Source: Camarhynchus parvulus (taxonomy: Eukaryota > Chordata > Aves > Passeriformes > Thraupidae). From it: 64,000 nucleotides of DNA. The notes beneath the pieces were generated by a model. It was not told the origin of the DNA and ran no database searches. It worked only from the letters and a program-made list of their open reading frames with translations. The stretch lies in assembly GCF_901933205.1 (NCBI RefSeq), contig NC_044573.1, forward strand, positions 29,385,493-29,449,492. Direction: 5' to 3'. Shown piece after piece: positions 1 through 14,600 of this stretch. How positions within the stretch are numbered: the first letter of the stretch is position 1; each line of letters opens with the position of its first letter. A program made the translations under genes and the position numbers.

Positions 1-3000
1 TTTAAATCACTTTATCTTTGGAGCAGCCAAGCCACAGCTCTTTAGTAATGTTGGTGCTGTCCTCACGTCGGTGCTCTGGCATCTGACCAGCCAAGAGGTG
101 CCAGAGGGCTGCAGAGGGCTGTAGGCTCTGCAGGTCCTCAGCTGTGAGGTATGGCTCAGCAAGAACCACTGGACCTGAATTTGCCCATTTGCTCTTGCAC
201 ACAGCTGTTCAAGACCCACCAGGAAACCCCATCACCTTCTGCCTCTGAACTACCCTGAGCTCCCTTCCACCAGCTCCCAAAGATACAGGGCATGCATCTA
301 ATGGCTCCCCACTCAAACCTGCACAGAAGAAAAAGAGAAGAAAAAATACTTTGTGGGAGGCCTTCTGTAAGAGTTCTGCAGACTCTTCTTGCACGAAAGC
401 CAAAGGAAACCAAAGAATAAGCGAAAATTAAGCCAGTTGCTGTTCACCCCAAATATGGGCAAAAAGTAGGAGCAGCTATATTACATGCTACTGCCGTGAA
501 GGAAGAGAAAAAGACTTATTCTTTTAAATCTGTGCAGAGAAACTGAATTCCAGGGGGAAAGCACTGATAACAATCTGCTACAAATCCAAGATTAGAGTCC
601 AGACAAAGTAGACTTGTTCTGTAACAAGAAATTTATTATCTCACACAGCCCATTCAAAAGAGCTTCTGACCAGGTAATTAGAGTCCAAAATTCCACTTTC
701 AAGGTTTTGTCATATATTACTCCCTGTTTGTTTTTTATCGTGCAAGCTCAGACACTCCAGTGATAAACTGTTTGCTCTGTGGCCTTGCTGTGGTACATGG
801 AAAACTTTCCATGACTGTATTGCTGTGGAACAGAAATAGCTAGGCATGTCTCAAGCAGCTTTTGAAACCCAGTTTGGATCCTGATGAAAAGAGGGATTGT
901 TCAGAGGCTCATCACTGTCCCATACAACTTATTTGTTTCTCTTCAAATGTGTTATGTGAAAGAGCATGAAACACTGGGAAACGATTTTATTTTGTGTTCT
1001 CTCCATAGCTTTTAGAGGTGCAGAAAGCTGTGCATTTCTTGAAAAACATTCCTTTCAGAATTTTTCTTTTTTTTTTCCCAATGCAGTACTGTACTGGGCA
1101 GAGATATCTTCCTCATTTTTCAGGAATTATATTAATATTTCTCCATTAATTTTACCCTTATGTAGTAAGAAATTGAGTGTTTAACTGGTTTTCCTTCTGG
1201 AGTTTCCTACAGGCAAAACTTTCTGCTGGTCCATAGTGAGTCTGGGTGCTGGTATTTCAGATACAGACAGATGAGAGGAGAAATCACTATTTCTGCCTCA
1301 GTTGCTAGTGTCGTAATGATCTGACTTTATTCTTTCCCTTCTGTTCAAAATTTCTCACTGCTTCATGCTTCTTTTCCTTCTTTGAAGGACTCCTTCAATT
1401 TCCACCATATGCCCTTTTTTTTCACTGGGACATGACCTGTAGTGCTAAAAAAATAACAAGTGGCTACAGCTAATGGATAGCTGACTCTATGAGACTTGTT
1501 TGAGATTGTATAAGGTTATGTTAGGTTGCCTTGTTCTCCAGGCAACTAAAATTGGCACTAAAATAGTTATTCTTGTGGGTTTTATCTTTAAGAAATAATC
1601 CTTTGTGTTTTATATGGGAGGGCAAGAACAATCATTACTTAAATTGTCTTCTTCCAGATCATGTTGAAATTTCTCAGGCCTTTCTTGTCATTTTAAAAGG
1701 CTTAATAATCTTTCTTATTGGGCTGATTAATCCTAGCTGGGCCACTAAGCCATACAGGAAATTCTGCTTAGCTTTGGAAGATTTTTCTAAAGGGTTTTGT
1801 TTGATTGATTATTAAAGTTAGCAACTTAATTTTTTTCCCCCCCTACAGATGCATCTTAGTGAGTTTAAAGAAAATATTCATTTTAGAAATGAACTGTAGT
1901 CACTAAAAGGGCTTGGGGGAAAAACTGAACCATTCTGTGGTTGGTGAGAAAATATGGAAATTTGCACCTTCAAGGAGTGGTCACAAAAATCCTGCTGGAT
2001 TTGGGTTTCCACATGAGCTAGATGCTACTTTTGTAGTAAATCTACTAATAGAAATATGGTCCCCACCAGCAGCCTCAGTAGGTACAAGACTGTTTAGACA
2101 ACAGATGCCAGACAGTAGAAACTTCCTTCCCTGCAGATGACTTCACACAGAAGCATTTGCAGAAATTGTCTGCATTGTGGTTCAAGATTACTGTCAGATA
2201 AATTTGAAGGCTTGAAATTTGAATCCTTAGGTCTATCCAGATCACTTCAGCATTATTCTTCTACCACTCCTGTTGTCTGTAACATCATAGAGATGTAAGA
2301 ACATTGAATTCCATTGGTCAAACAGAAAAAAGCTGAACATAGGATATTCCTTTATAAGGGACCTCTTCCATGCATTCATGCGTATGGCTGTGTCCTCTGC
2401 TGTGATGGACATCTTTTTCACATAGATTGTCTTCTCTTATTCTGCTGTGCATGCACAAGTAATGCCTTTATCTATTCCCTTACTTAGGCCTGGATGTATC
2501 TCTCATCCAATTTGGGCTATTTACCTGTATTTCATACAGTTCTGAAGCTCGTAGGCACCTCACAGCAATGTAACCTGCCTTCAGGGCTGGCAGGACTCTA
2601 CCTCAGCTTCTGGCTCTGTGCTTTTCCAACACAGTGCTCTCACAGTCAGAATTTCCAGAGATACCCTATCAATAGCTCAGTACCAAATCCTACTCACAAT
2701 GAACCATGGAAAGCCGTCCTCAGCTAATACCCTTAGGGGGAAAAATACTTGAGTTCTCCAGAGCTTTTGAATTGGAAACTTGAAGGTCTTGTTATGATGG
2801 ATTCAAGGTTTCCAGCTGTGACACTGTGACCCGCTCTTTCATTTTAGTGATGTCACTTCATAGGATATAAGCAACTTAAAAAGTTTCCCAGGACATCATT
2901 ACGCTGTTTAATAAACAAATGAACTCTGTCTTAAGATTGTGGCTCTGAAGTCAGAACAGTTAAAATTATTTTAACTGTGTACATATCCTGGTTCTGTGAG

Positions 3001-4927
3001 CCCCTCAGTCAAATCTGAGAAAACATGAGGATACTGGTCAGGTATCTTCCTCACTAGCTCCTGTGGGCTTTACCAGATGGTTAGAGAAGACAAATCTGGG
3101 TATTCAAAGAAAGCATTGAAGTTTGTCAGTAGTTGAAGCAGATTTGGGGACATCAGAGAGAAAAATGTACTGGAGGATACAAGGCCTCTGCAAGGATGAG
3201 GAGAAAATCTTGCCAGACAGATTCCAATAGAACTTCGGAGTTCTGCTTTTGGCAAACACTTTCCCTGCATAGGAGTTGCAGACACAAGTCTCCCTTTGAA
3301 TCTGGTTGTACCCAATATAGATAAATGAAGTAAAGCAGGAAATGGAGTGGATTTGAGATTGAAATAAGCTTTATGTACAGCTCTTGCCCTTGTCCAGAGG
3401 ACATGTTGCTTTTTGGAAGGTGGAGGGATTCCTAGGAAACCCAGGCAGGTGTGTCTCTGCACAGGGTTCAGTCAATGGCATTGGTGCTCCCTCAGGAGCT
3501 ACTGGCTATTGTTGTGCAGGTGTTTGGAATTAATGTAAACAGTACAGGTAGATGGCAATGATACCCAAGGTCATCTGTATACCCACAAATCTTTGCTGTT
3601 AGGACAGTAGTTAGGCTTGTTTTGAGTTTGTTTCATCCACCTGTGCCCATGGTCATGCAGCTGATAGTAACATTCCATGGTCCAGCAGAGAAGCTGTGCT
3701 GAAGGAGAGAGGAAAGTGGGGCTGGCAAGAGATAGTGGTGTACGGATTGGATGGGAAGAAAGACCTGAAATGGGGTGGGTTTGCTTTGCTTTCTTAAGAG
3801 CAAGTTGCATTTTCTAGAGCATGCTAAAGGCTGGTGGGGGAAGAGAAAGGCAAGGATGGGGAGGACAAGGCTGCATGGTGAGAGCCTCTGTCAACAATTG
3901 CCTTTCACTTATTTCACCATGTTTTATAAAATATTTTTCTTTTGCTCCCTACATGCAATCAAAGGCAGTGATTTTTGAGAAGAATTCAGCTGAATATGAA
4001 AAAATACTAGTGGGGGAAAGAGTGCTATTTTAATAACTTATTAATAACTAGCTTCCTTGAAACAAATGAAGCAAACAGGTAGGGTTTATTTTCAGACATG
4101 ACTTCCTCTGAGGAGGGCAGAGTTTTAAGCATGGTGCATCATGGAGAAATGGATTGTCTGCTTAGAAAATCCTGATCCATGTAGCCAAGACACCTGACAA
4201 CCATCAGAGACTGTGTAGCACAGAGAGTGGAAAATCACCAGCGTGTTCCAGAGCAAGACCAGGTTTGGGGTGAGGAGGGGTGAGGGATGTTAGTTAACCT
4301 TGGATGAAATTATAACTGAATGTGCTGGAGACTTTCTGCAACAGAAACTGATTGTATCTTGTGTATAGATAAAGGGGGATGGTCAGAAATGTTTCTCTTC
4401 TGCTGAAGTTTTTGCCTGGAGCTGTAATTTACTGCAAATCAGGGGAGTAGTTTTTTTTTCTTTCCTTGCTAAAAATGTAAGAAGAAATACAGAGACGTTT
4501 TTATTGTAGGACAAATTTCCAGGGCTAACCATGGAGTCGTGTGCTCTGGTGCTGTCATGATTACAATTTTCACTGCTGTCAGAAAGCACATTGTACTCTG
4601 GCAATGTATTTCTCCTGACACTATTCCCTCTTTTAGGGATTTCTGCTTTGGTTCTCTGGCACATTCATATGCTGAAAACCAGCTGGAGCATCCTGCAGGA
4701 AAATGTTCTGTATAAGGGTTTTTTTAAGGCCTGCTGTGACCACAGCTCATTGTGGAAAGAAAAAGTGATACCAGAAGAGACATCATAAATAATATGAACA
4801 AAAATTTGGAGAGGTAATACACTTCATACTGCAGGATTTATACCAATCCCTAGAAGCTAGAGATTGGATTATGATTTAAAGTATGTGGGATAAGAGGTGA
4901 AGTTCTCTCATACTTGCATACTGTCAG

Positions 4928-4948
4928 TTTTATTTTTTTTTTTTTTTT
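4928..4948. repeat. Poly-T run
   Basis: A near-continuous run of T broken by one A near its start. It could be an old retroposon tail on the minus strand, but no element body was recognised beside it. Confidence 0.8.
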
Positions 4949-7900
4949 AATTTATTAATCCATAAAATGAATTCCTAAAGGAGGAGGATTTTCTTTTCCA
5001 ACACTTTAAAATGCCTTTTGATTCTCTGCTCTGTTCTTAAAGATTCTCTGCTGTGAGATCCAGACAATGCTTTTGTTGATCCAGTTTGACGTTTAATTTT
5101 GTTTTTAAATTCAGTGAAACAATAGATATGACCCAGATACAGGCCTGTCTAAATGTGAACAAAACTTGGCCCATAAACTGCAAAATCTGCTACATTTATT
5201 TTCAGCTGCCTGTATTCTGAGGTACCCTGTATGCAAGCCTGTAGATGTATCAGCAAGCAAATGTGTCCTTTTCTGAGAAAGTGAATGTCTCTCAGTGAAT
5301 GGATTCACATTCTTGCTTACAAAGCTCCTTTGCTGGAGTTGCTGTGAAAGGGTTGCTGAACTGAAAAAAACATAATTGCCCAGACTTTTATTTACTGATT
5401 GTCAGCTGATAGAATGCAGCTCATTCAATCCCAGGCTAATCAAGTCCTGAAGAAACACTGCTATGAACAAGTTCTGACCCAAGTGTTTTCTCATTTCATT
5501 TAAGCTTTTATAAAATCCTGTTCAAAGGACATTCTAATGGAAATAAAGCTTAATCCCTAGTGGAAGTTACCCAAACAAAACATTTAGTAGAAGCAGACAT
5601 TTCAAACTGCTTTCACTGACGGGCCAAGATCAGAGAATTTTTCAGTATTTCAGTTTCTCTTCACCCTGGGAATAACATTTTCTGATATTTAAAACAAAAT
5701 GTACTATAATAAAAGCACAACAACTAGAAACACTCTGCAAATAGAAGGAAATGCTTTTTCCTCCCTAATACTATTTCAGGGTAAATTCACCTGTGTTTTC
5801 CTTCCTGGCTTTCATGTAGAGTGAAAGGGCTTCTTCCAATCATCATGTTTTGTAATTCCTAATGAGGCAGCAATCACTGTTATGCTGGCAGAGGCCTGCA
5901 GGGTGGATGAGAGCCCCTTTTGGCTCTCCATGACCATTTTGTAAGACGCAGTCAGTAAATTCAATTAAAAGTAGCACTGGAATTGCAGAAGCGTCCAGTT
6001 ACTGAAAATACTATAACATCTCCTGACTGCAGATCAAGTTTTCTGTTTGTAAGCACATTTTACTGTGGTGATTCGTTCAGACAAACAGCTGAGTTTTTAT
6101 TTCCATGTAACATTTTTGCATTTGTCGGAGGTTGTGGGGCTTCTTTTGGTATTTATGGGTTTGGAAGAGCCTGGCCTCTTCTCCTGGTACTTGGCAGTAC
6201 TGCCAAGGTTTACACTCAGTCTCATTCCTTATGCCTCGTCCTGAGTGAAGAAGGATTGTGGCTGAAGTGGGTGATGCTGATGTGTTTGTTCTTTCAGAAA
6301 ATACCAGCTTGCACCATCAAAACCTCAAATTACATTTAGGCTCTCCTAACATTGGCCATTGCCCTTTGTTATACCTTACTGATCTAACTGCAGACTGTAA
6401 AAAGCTTTCAGCTGGAGCAACCTTGGCTTTAAAGAAGAAGATCTGTGAGTCCACAGCTGACGCATACAGCTTGGTCTGGAAGGTTCCTAAGAAAGATTTT
6501 CTCTTTTTGCATTTTTTCTTTTGTGATGTTTAGTGGTAATGAAAGTAACAATACAAGATGCTGTGATAGTCTAGGGTTTTAGCTGCATATTTTAGGGTTT
6601 CTTGAATAGATTTAATTTCTAGAAGTTTCTCTCTAAAAAACTGGGTTGGTTTCTTTTAGTCCTGAAGTCTTCAGGACATTATGAAGAGATATTTCTTATT
6701 TAAACTTTTACATAGAAATTGTTTATATATAAAAGTTAGTCTTTTTATATTGCTGGAGTTCAAACCTAATTTGTGTGTCCATCAATCATTCTATTCCAAA
6801 AAATAACTGTGCTTTTCATTTGATCTGAATTTCTGGGTGACTGGGTTTTTTCTGAGGCTGACTCTCTGAGTACAGGATGCTATCATCTCACAGTGTATTA
6901 TTCCACAGAAAGCTTGGGATGGAATTAAATGTTATGTTGGTCACTGAATTAACCAAGCTTTTCCCAACAATTATTTTCTTCCCCTGGTAATCACTAGTGA
7001 CTTTAAAAAAACAAACTATGTTTGGATTCAAAAGACCAGCTCTCAGAGGAGTTAATGTAATGGCTGTGTTGTAGAAGGCCAAGTGTTCTTTCCTAGTTTA
7101 GTCCTTGCTTAAATGCTTTCTTCAAAGCTGAGTATGCTTGGACGTATTCTTTGGTATTTGAATGTTAGGAAATGGAAAATTAAAAATAATAATAGAGGAA
7201 ATTCCCATCTGGGAAATCTGCTGTGTACTCAAAGCACCTTTAGTTGCAAGCTTGCACTTTGTGGCCTTGACACATATTGTACCTAAAGATCAAGCTTGGA
7301 TTTGAGCTTTCCCAAGGTTTTTAGTGAGGGGGTGGGAGGCCTGGGAGAGGATTAATTCAGCTTTGCCTAATTCCATTGCTCTCAGCATTCCTGGTGCCTG
7401 GTGCATGGCCCTTTTCAAAAGATGTTCCCTTTTCAAAGGAACACAGAGCTTGTCTTGGCTCTAGATTCAGGCCCAAGACCACGACTGTCCCTTTGACTCC
7501 TGTGCAGAAATTAACATAGCACTGAGCAAAGGTGCAAAAGGGGTGGTCCTCTGCCTTTTCTCCAAGAGCATCGGAAATGCTCAGTGTCTGGGCCAGGGAA
7601 TGTGCAGTCTGTGGAAAAAGCAGCGGTAGAAGAGTTTGGTGAAACTTTCACAACAAGTGTAAGAAAGTTATTTGTTTCTCTTCTGGCACAGATAAAATAA
7701 TAATCTTCATTGTTTAAAGTGCAAGTCTTACAGAAATCTCGATGTTGTGAGCTGTGTAGGCAGGATTTATGAGTAGCCAAACAAAACCCAAAGATCATGA
7801 TGATCTTCCTGTGGAAGTGTGGGTCTGGGAGAGCAGCAGCCAAGGGAAGTTTGCAGAAACATCACACAGATTTATTTTGAAGCATGAGGCTAAGAGGGAG

Positions 7901-10630
7901 AAGGAGCTCTCAGGGCTCAGCTACTGGCTGGAGGGAGACTTGGCATCATGCGCAAAGGAAGTGCTTCCTTGAACACTCAGTAGCGCTTTGCTTATGTATT
8001 CTGTAAATAAATGCAAATGTCAGAAAGAGAGGAAATCAGTAGTTGATATAAAGTTTGTAAACTTGTACTTTTCCCTGAGACCGCTGTGAGCGTGTGCATG
8101 CGTTTGAAGCTAATTAACTAATTAAAATGTTGTACAGAAAACATGTAATTTCAATCTCATGTGTATGAAACTTAAAAAGCAAATGGTGCAATTGGTCTTG
8201 TTCTTGCACCTGTAGTGTTGATAATGGCTATGAAATGATAGATTCACAGTTTCTTTCTGGTGGCATTCAGCAGCCACAAAAGGGCAGTGCAGCTGGAAGG
8301 CCAATTTGCAATACAAGTGCTTTGCTCTTTATTGCTCATTCACTTGTGCTGCATTTGGCACTTGTAAACATCTTTTTTGGAAAATGCTCCTAGAGTTTTG
8401 CTTTCACATTTCTGTAAATTCCTGTGACACTTGGTGTTACGGATTCTCCTGCTTTTCAAGTGCTCAATTGCTCTGAGAATTGACTCAGTGCAGCATATCT
8501 CTGCCATGCCGAGAGCTCCGGAGCTGGACTCAGCACTCCAGGTGGGGGCTCATTTATCTGTATGCAAAAGTTACACCCTGCGGGCTATTCTGCATTAAAA
8601 ACTACATGATTTTTTTTCCTTCTCAGTTTATATGTAACCAGAAGTATCTGTTAATGTAGGAATATTGAGAAAGTTAATTCCTTATTGCAGAGGAGAACTC
8701 TATTTCTGCAATACCTAAATCTTGCAAAATAATCCATATGCCTTGTGTGCTAATCCTGCCACTGATTTAAGTGGCCCAGAATACAACATGTATTCCACAA
8801 ACCCTGTGGCAGGGCAGAAGCAGCACAGCAGCCACCTCTGAAGTGAACTGTCTTCATTGTTCTTGCTGCTGGGTCTTTGAAACAAATAGAAGGAAAAAAA
8901 AACTAGAAGAATATGATAGTTAATAGAATTTGTGGGTGTCTATGAGCAACCAGTGTGAAGCAGAAGTAAAAACCATAATGTACTTTTTGGGCACGCTAAG
9001 CAGGGTGGTTTTGTAGAGATACCTATGCCATTGTAAGTGCCCATGATAAAGTTTTTTGTACAGCTGAGATCACCTAGCTTTAACAAAGCCTAATTTGAAT
9101 TTAGACAGGTAGCAACAAGGATTAGTAGGTTGGTTAGAAGAATGGGATGGATTAAACATTTCCCTGTTATTCTTTACAAAGAGATAAAAATATCTTGATT
9201 TCTATAGCCTGGTTGGCAAATGGTTATAAGGGGATAAGACAACTATTGTAAATGGATTGAAGGGTTATGTACCAGGGAGAAAAAAAAAAATATATAAAAG
9301 GCTAATATTAATCCCAGATTGAGTGTTTATTATGTAGTTAATTTAGGTCAGACACTGGAAAGTTCCTGAGCACTCATAGAGTGAAGCTCTAAATAGGACT
9401 GGAAGGAAAGAGGAGTTTAAATTGTTGGGAGATGGAGCATGATAAGCCCAGTGGAAGGGATCGTGTAACTAATTTGGAGAATTCCTGATGATAAGAATCC
9501 ATGTGTAACAGCTATGTTCAAAAGGAAACCAGATCAGTACTTGCACTGTATTTATTTTTTGGTAATCCTGTGCTAAGACTTCTGCCCCTTTCTTGTAGGG
9601 ATCAGCAGAGATTTGTCCCCCTAAACTATGTAACAAGCTTTGTTAAAAAGTTTTCCTGCTTATTGGAGGGATCTAGGACAGCAGCAGTGCCTTCAGTCTT
9701 TCTTTTGCTGCCTTTTGTCTAAGGCTGTTTTGTCTACAGCTGTTTCTTAGCTCCTTATTTGGTTATCAATATTGGGTGGGTATTGTGTGGAAAGTGGGCA
9801 CCTGGGCATCTGCTGTGTGATCTCCTGGGGCTGCAGGAAGCCTTGCTGCAGGATCTGTATCCCAGTTCTCCGTTCCTGCCAAAGAGAGAGTTGCTGATTT
9901 CTTTTTCTATCAAAAGGTGTTGGTACTCGAGCAGTGTTCCCCCATCCTCTGTTTATACAGACACTTGGTGTCTTTAAAGGCTATTTATTTTTTTGTTTTG
10001 AACATTTCACAGGCACATTGCTGTTTACTCAAGCAAAGGCCTGGAGTACAACTGAGTACTTGTAATGCTGTACTGATTGAATCCAAGTTTGTTTTCTCCC
10101 TGTTATTCCTTTTCTGGTGCATAAAAAATGTCATGGGAGACACATGCACTTTCTGGATTCCTTGAATATTCCTTGGCTGCTGTGTTATGGCAGAGCTCTG
10201 TATGCAAGAGACATGACAGCAGGAGAGATCCTCCTGCTTAGGTTGTCTAGAAGTGCTATTTACTTTTTGCCCTGATGGCTTTGGCACAGGTAAAACAGCA
10301 ATGAAATTTCAGAGGGTAGCAGTCATACATTTATCTATCAGTTTACCTTGCTCAACAGTGCATAGCTAATTCCTTTTTTTTCCTGTAGATTGCTGTTTGA
10401 AAGCACTCACTGTGTAGCCAGCTACTGTTTGTGCTTTAAGCTGAGAAATAAAAACATGCTGCCAGCTACAAGGTCTTGTTGCTGTACTTTTCCTTGTGAC
10501 CTTTAACAAATTCAAACCATTCTTATTGTGCACAGAATCCAGCAAGGCTATAATCACCATTAAAGAGGGTGGTTGGTTTATGTTTACTTTGGGTTTCACT
10601 ATTTTTGGGCAGAAGGGAAAAATATTTATG

Positions 10631-10685
10631 GTGGGGGGTTTTTTTGGATTTTTTGTTGTTTTTGTTTTTGGTTTGGTTTTTTTTT
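10631..10685. repeat. T/G-rich low-complexity tract
   Basis: Runs of T separated by one or two G, with a short G run at the left end. Similar tracts occur at 28281-28332 and around 36728-36775. No coding or RNA role is visible. Confidence 0.75.
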
Positions 10686-11642
10686 AGGACAGAAATAATC
10701 TTTTCTGTTTACATTTGTGGAGTGAGCACAGCCAGGTCCATGCAGCAACTGGGACCTCCTGTGCCACAGTACATGACTATTGTGTACTTTCTCATCCCAC
10801 ATCCAATTGACCAGTGGATCAGTGGATAAACAGGTTCCATCTGATTGAGTGAGATGTCTAAACAGTTGGTAACTATTGCCATAGAAAAAAAATAATTTTT
10901 CTTCTGAACTGCAGAAAGACTTCTAGTTCACTCACATCTCGCACACTACATCCCAACTTTCTGCTAGTAAAAATAAATATATAAAATAAATTTTAAAAAA
11001 CCTCTCCAGATTTAACACTTGCATCTTTTCTGAGGCCTCCACCAGTAGTTCCCCCGCTTTTTGCTGTTTCCTGCCTTTATTTGCCCAGCATACACTGTCA
11101 TCTTCCTGCAAACTTGTGCATGGGCAAAAGGCATTGTGTGGGATGCCCAGTTCTGAGCACTGTGTCCTCCAAGACCCAACTCAGCAAAGAGTTCCTGAAT
11201 CCCTGTCACAGCCTTTGCCTTCACAGGGAAATTTCCTGGTGTCTTCTATTACCATGCAAATCTTGCTCTGTAGGAATTTCAAACCCCAACCCATCTGTCA
11301 AATGTGGCCAAAACTGCTCATTGTGTTTGCAAACCGTGAGGAAATGCAAAACTGGACAGACCTACAGCACAACTGCATAAAGCCCATTTAATTAGCAAAG
11401 TAGCCTAAGAAGACTGAATTTTCAATTGTAATGCATACAGGCAGGTATGTATTCATACGCAGCTCATAGAACATTAGCTCTGAAGATGTGCTGTTACATG
11501 CATTCTGCAAATAGATAATTGGAGGGGAAGAGGGAAGAAGGAGAGGGATGTTTGTATCATTGTAACCATGTCATTCATACCACACCTGGGTGTTTCTGAC
11601 TGTGTTTCTCACACAAGTGCTAATGAAATATTTTGTGGTTTT

Positions 11643-11675
11643 AAAAAAAAGAAAAAAGAAAAAAGAAAAAAAGAG
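11643..11675. repeat. A-rich tract with regular G interruptions
   Basis: Runs of six to eight A separated by single G, giving an approximate 7-bp period over about 33 bp. It is a simple repeat of purines only on the plus strand. Confidence 0.85.
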
Positions 11676-14600
11676 CTTGGAAACCCAGTATCCAAAGGGT
11701 TTCAAAACTTTATTGTATGTGCCAAATATTTCCAGCTGTTATTGCCTTCCACTTATTTCCCACAGCATCTTGGCCTGGGTCTGCTAGTGATCTTTCTTCG
11801 CTGATGGCATGAGATGTTAGCTGAGCCAATGTTTATGCTGCTCAGAAAGATATTCCTCAAGCCTTACTTCATTAATGATTTTAAAGCTTGTTAACCTGTT
11901 TATCTTCAAAGGATAGAAGCTTTTAATGCTAAATAAAGTGGAAGGCATTTATATGGATTTTGATAATGAGTACAATTGGATATCAGACTCCAGTCTGTGT
12001 TATAGACTAGAAGCCATCACACATTCTTCAGTTGCTTCTCCCTGAGAGGAGGGAGATTAGACTACAAACATGGGTGTCTGAAGCAGCATTACATCTGCTC
12101 ACTCCAACCCATTGAGAATTTTTAATGTACAGCTCCTTCAAAAGAAAACAGTTGCCAAGATATTCAGTAGTGGAGAATTTAGTGATGGCTTGCTATATCT
12201 TCTATGATCATTCATGGATTTCCTTGTGGCATAGCATAATTTTGTGAGTGGCTTAATTTAATTAAATCTAGATCAGCAAGGGATATCTTGGATATTGTGG
12301 AATCAGCTGCTTTCTATCATGAGATTTTAGAAAGTCTTATAGGTAAAGCAGTTGCAAAATCTGTTTAAATTTTCTTATATATCAGCCTACTGTGCTTTCT
12401 GAAAGACTTGATGTCAAGTTACTTAGATTACTCAAAACCACTGCCTGGTTGATTGACTGCTCTTTGTTGTTTTGGCTTTGAATCATTCATTAGAATGGAA
12501 GGAAGTTTTTCCACCATTCACATTGATGCTGCTTGCATTTTATATTTCTTTCTGTTTTGGTGATGAAAGCATCCTGCTGGTTAATTGTTGTAAACATTTA
12601 CCTAGCACTTTGCAGTCGCTAATGAATTAATCTCTGTAATGCTGGGTAAGTGTTATGTGTATTTTAGAGCTCAAGAGTGTTGATGAGACATACCTAAGGT
12701 CCTAAAATGTGTCAGTAGTGTAGATGAGGATTTAATTTGAGAACATTACTGTGACTCACTGTAGTTAATGTGCATAGAAGTGTCAGTCTGTGGGTTTGTG
12801 TATGAGCCAGGATTTGCAGTATTACAGAGATTACATCGTTCTTATTGTTCTAAAGCAGCTCTTTCAGGTTGTGTTCATTTTCATTTGAGAAAGGAATATT
12901 TTTAAAATTCTTGCTTCTATATCACAGAAATGTTAAGTTTAATTGAAAGAAAGTTTGATTTGCAGCTAAAGCAAACCATTAACTGTTTCAGTATCAATCC
13001 TAGAAGTTAGACTCCAAAAGGTGAAAATCCTCTCTCCTCCCAACGATGGGACACAGAGAGACAACCTGTTCTCTTTCTCACTTCCCTGTCTGCAGGGACC
13101 TCCAGAACCAATATGTGCTGCTGAGCCTCAGAGGGACTCCCCAGTCTCACACAGCAGAGCTACCAGAGCTATGGGTAGCACTGCCAGGAGGAATCCCACA
13201 TCCCATCCTGTGTGTGATAAAGAGAGTGAATGGACCAGGGGCTGAGCAGCATAGGCAGATTCTGCCCTAAAGGCCTCTTTGCACTCTAACTCACAAAGGT
13301 ATCACCCCACTTTTTCTGGAAAGATGAGAAAAACATCCTTGTTTTATTCCATGACTGACAGATCACCATGCAGAAAAGCTGGCACTTGCTTTGTTAGCAG
13401 CAGCTCAGAGCACAAGGCACCGCCAAAAGCTCTGGTGTAGCAGAAAGAGCAGCTCATGGGATATAAAGTTCTTTCATTTCATGCTTGCATTCAACAGTGG
13501 TGTTTCTGTTATTTAAGCTTCCTGACCCAGGGATACTACTGGGTCTACACTCACAGCCTGGACTGTACCAGCTTAGTGTGCATGACTATATGGCTGTGGT
13601 TGGGTTTGGGTATTTTTCCCTCCACAGATACACTTTATATTGCTTCACTCTTTCAGAATTTAAGGTAGAACTAAACATTTGCTGAAAGAGAAACACAGGG
13701 TGGGGAAGGGGAAATAATTTTCCAATCACATATTACTTGTTCCTTCCCTTTTCCCTCATCACCATGTCCAGATGTTGCAAAATGAAACTTAGAGCTCAAA
13801 AATGTGGACGTCAGGGTTTGTAGCTCAACACCTCGTTTAAAGGCTATTTATTTGAGTGAAGTAACAATGCCAACTAGTGGTCAGATCCCTCACTGAGAAG
13901 AGATTTGGTACTCTAGCAAAGAAAAAAATAGTAAAAATGCATGTAAATCACAACAGCTTTTGTGACAATCGCACTACTCAGCTAAGGAAAAGACTGCAAG
14001 TATTGATTTTTGTTTAATAGGACATTTCAATTAGTAACATAACAAGTGTATAATTAGGTTAATGACATGCTGTCCTTGGACAATGTGCTAATACACTGTT
14101 ATGCTTTTCATTTTTTCAAAACTAAATTCTTCCCACTCATAATTTGATCATCTGTGCAAATGACACCAAAACCAAAGACAGGAGTATGTATTCTCTCTGT
14201 CTTGTTTCACAATAGTATCTGGGTTCTTCTTTTCTAAAACATAAATGTGCATTTGGGCTTGAATAACCCACTCTGGGTTTGAAAGTCCTTCTAATAACAA
14301 GGGATAACCTTCCAACATCACTGAAGGCTTTTTTCTTTCTCTTCTTCAGTCTTAAGTGTATATCAACATATCAACGTTGACGAGGCGCTCTGCCAGAGCT
14401 GCTGCTTATTTTTGTTGTTTCTTAAGGGCTCCTTTTGCATCAAGATAATTAGGTTTTGGGATACATATGTAAATGTCACTAACTGTAATCTGGATGCCAA
14501 TATTTAAAGTAAGTTATCATCTTTATATATTAAAGACATAAAACAGTAAAGCAGCTATTTGGAATTTTCATTTCTTTTAGGTTTTTGGGGTGGTTGTTTG

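Larger units (their letters stand above)
1..13020. other. Intergenic, no gene recognised
   Basis: No exon, RNA gene or recognisable transposon was found on either strand. Open frames are short, under about 130 codons, and have no family resemblance that I recognise. The visible structure is low-complexity: a poly-T run at 4928-4948, a T/G-rich tract at 10631-10685 and an A-rich tract with regular G at 11643-11675. In the human order KCNK5 follows SAYSD1, so this side should lead towards KCNK5, but none of its coding sequence was recognised. An untranslated part of that gene near the left edge cannot be excluded. Confidence 0.7.

Noticed and set aside
1..420. Possible 3' end of KCNK5 at the left edge
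   Set aside because: Expected from human gene order, but no KCNK5 coding sequence is readable and nothing marks a 3' UTR.
13867..13880. CTCF-like match on the minus strand
   Set aside because: Only 12 of 14 positions, with mismatches in the core; too weak to list as its own feature, though counted in the motif survey.
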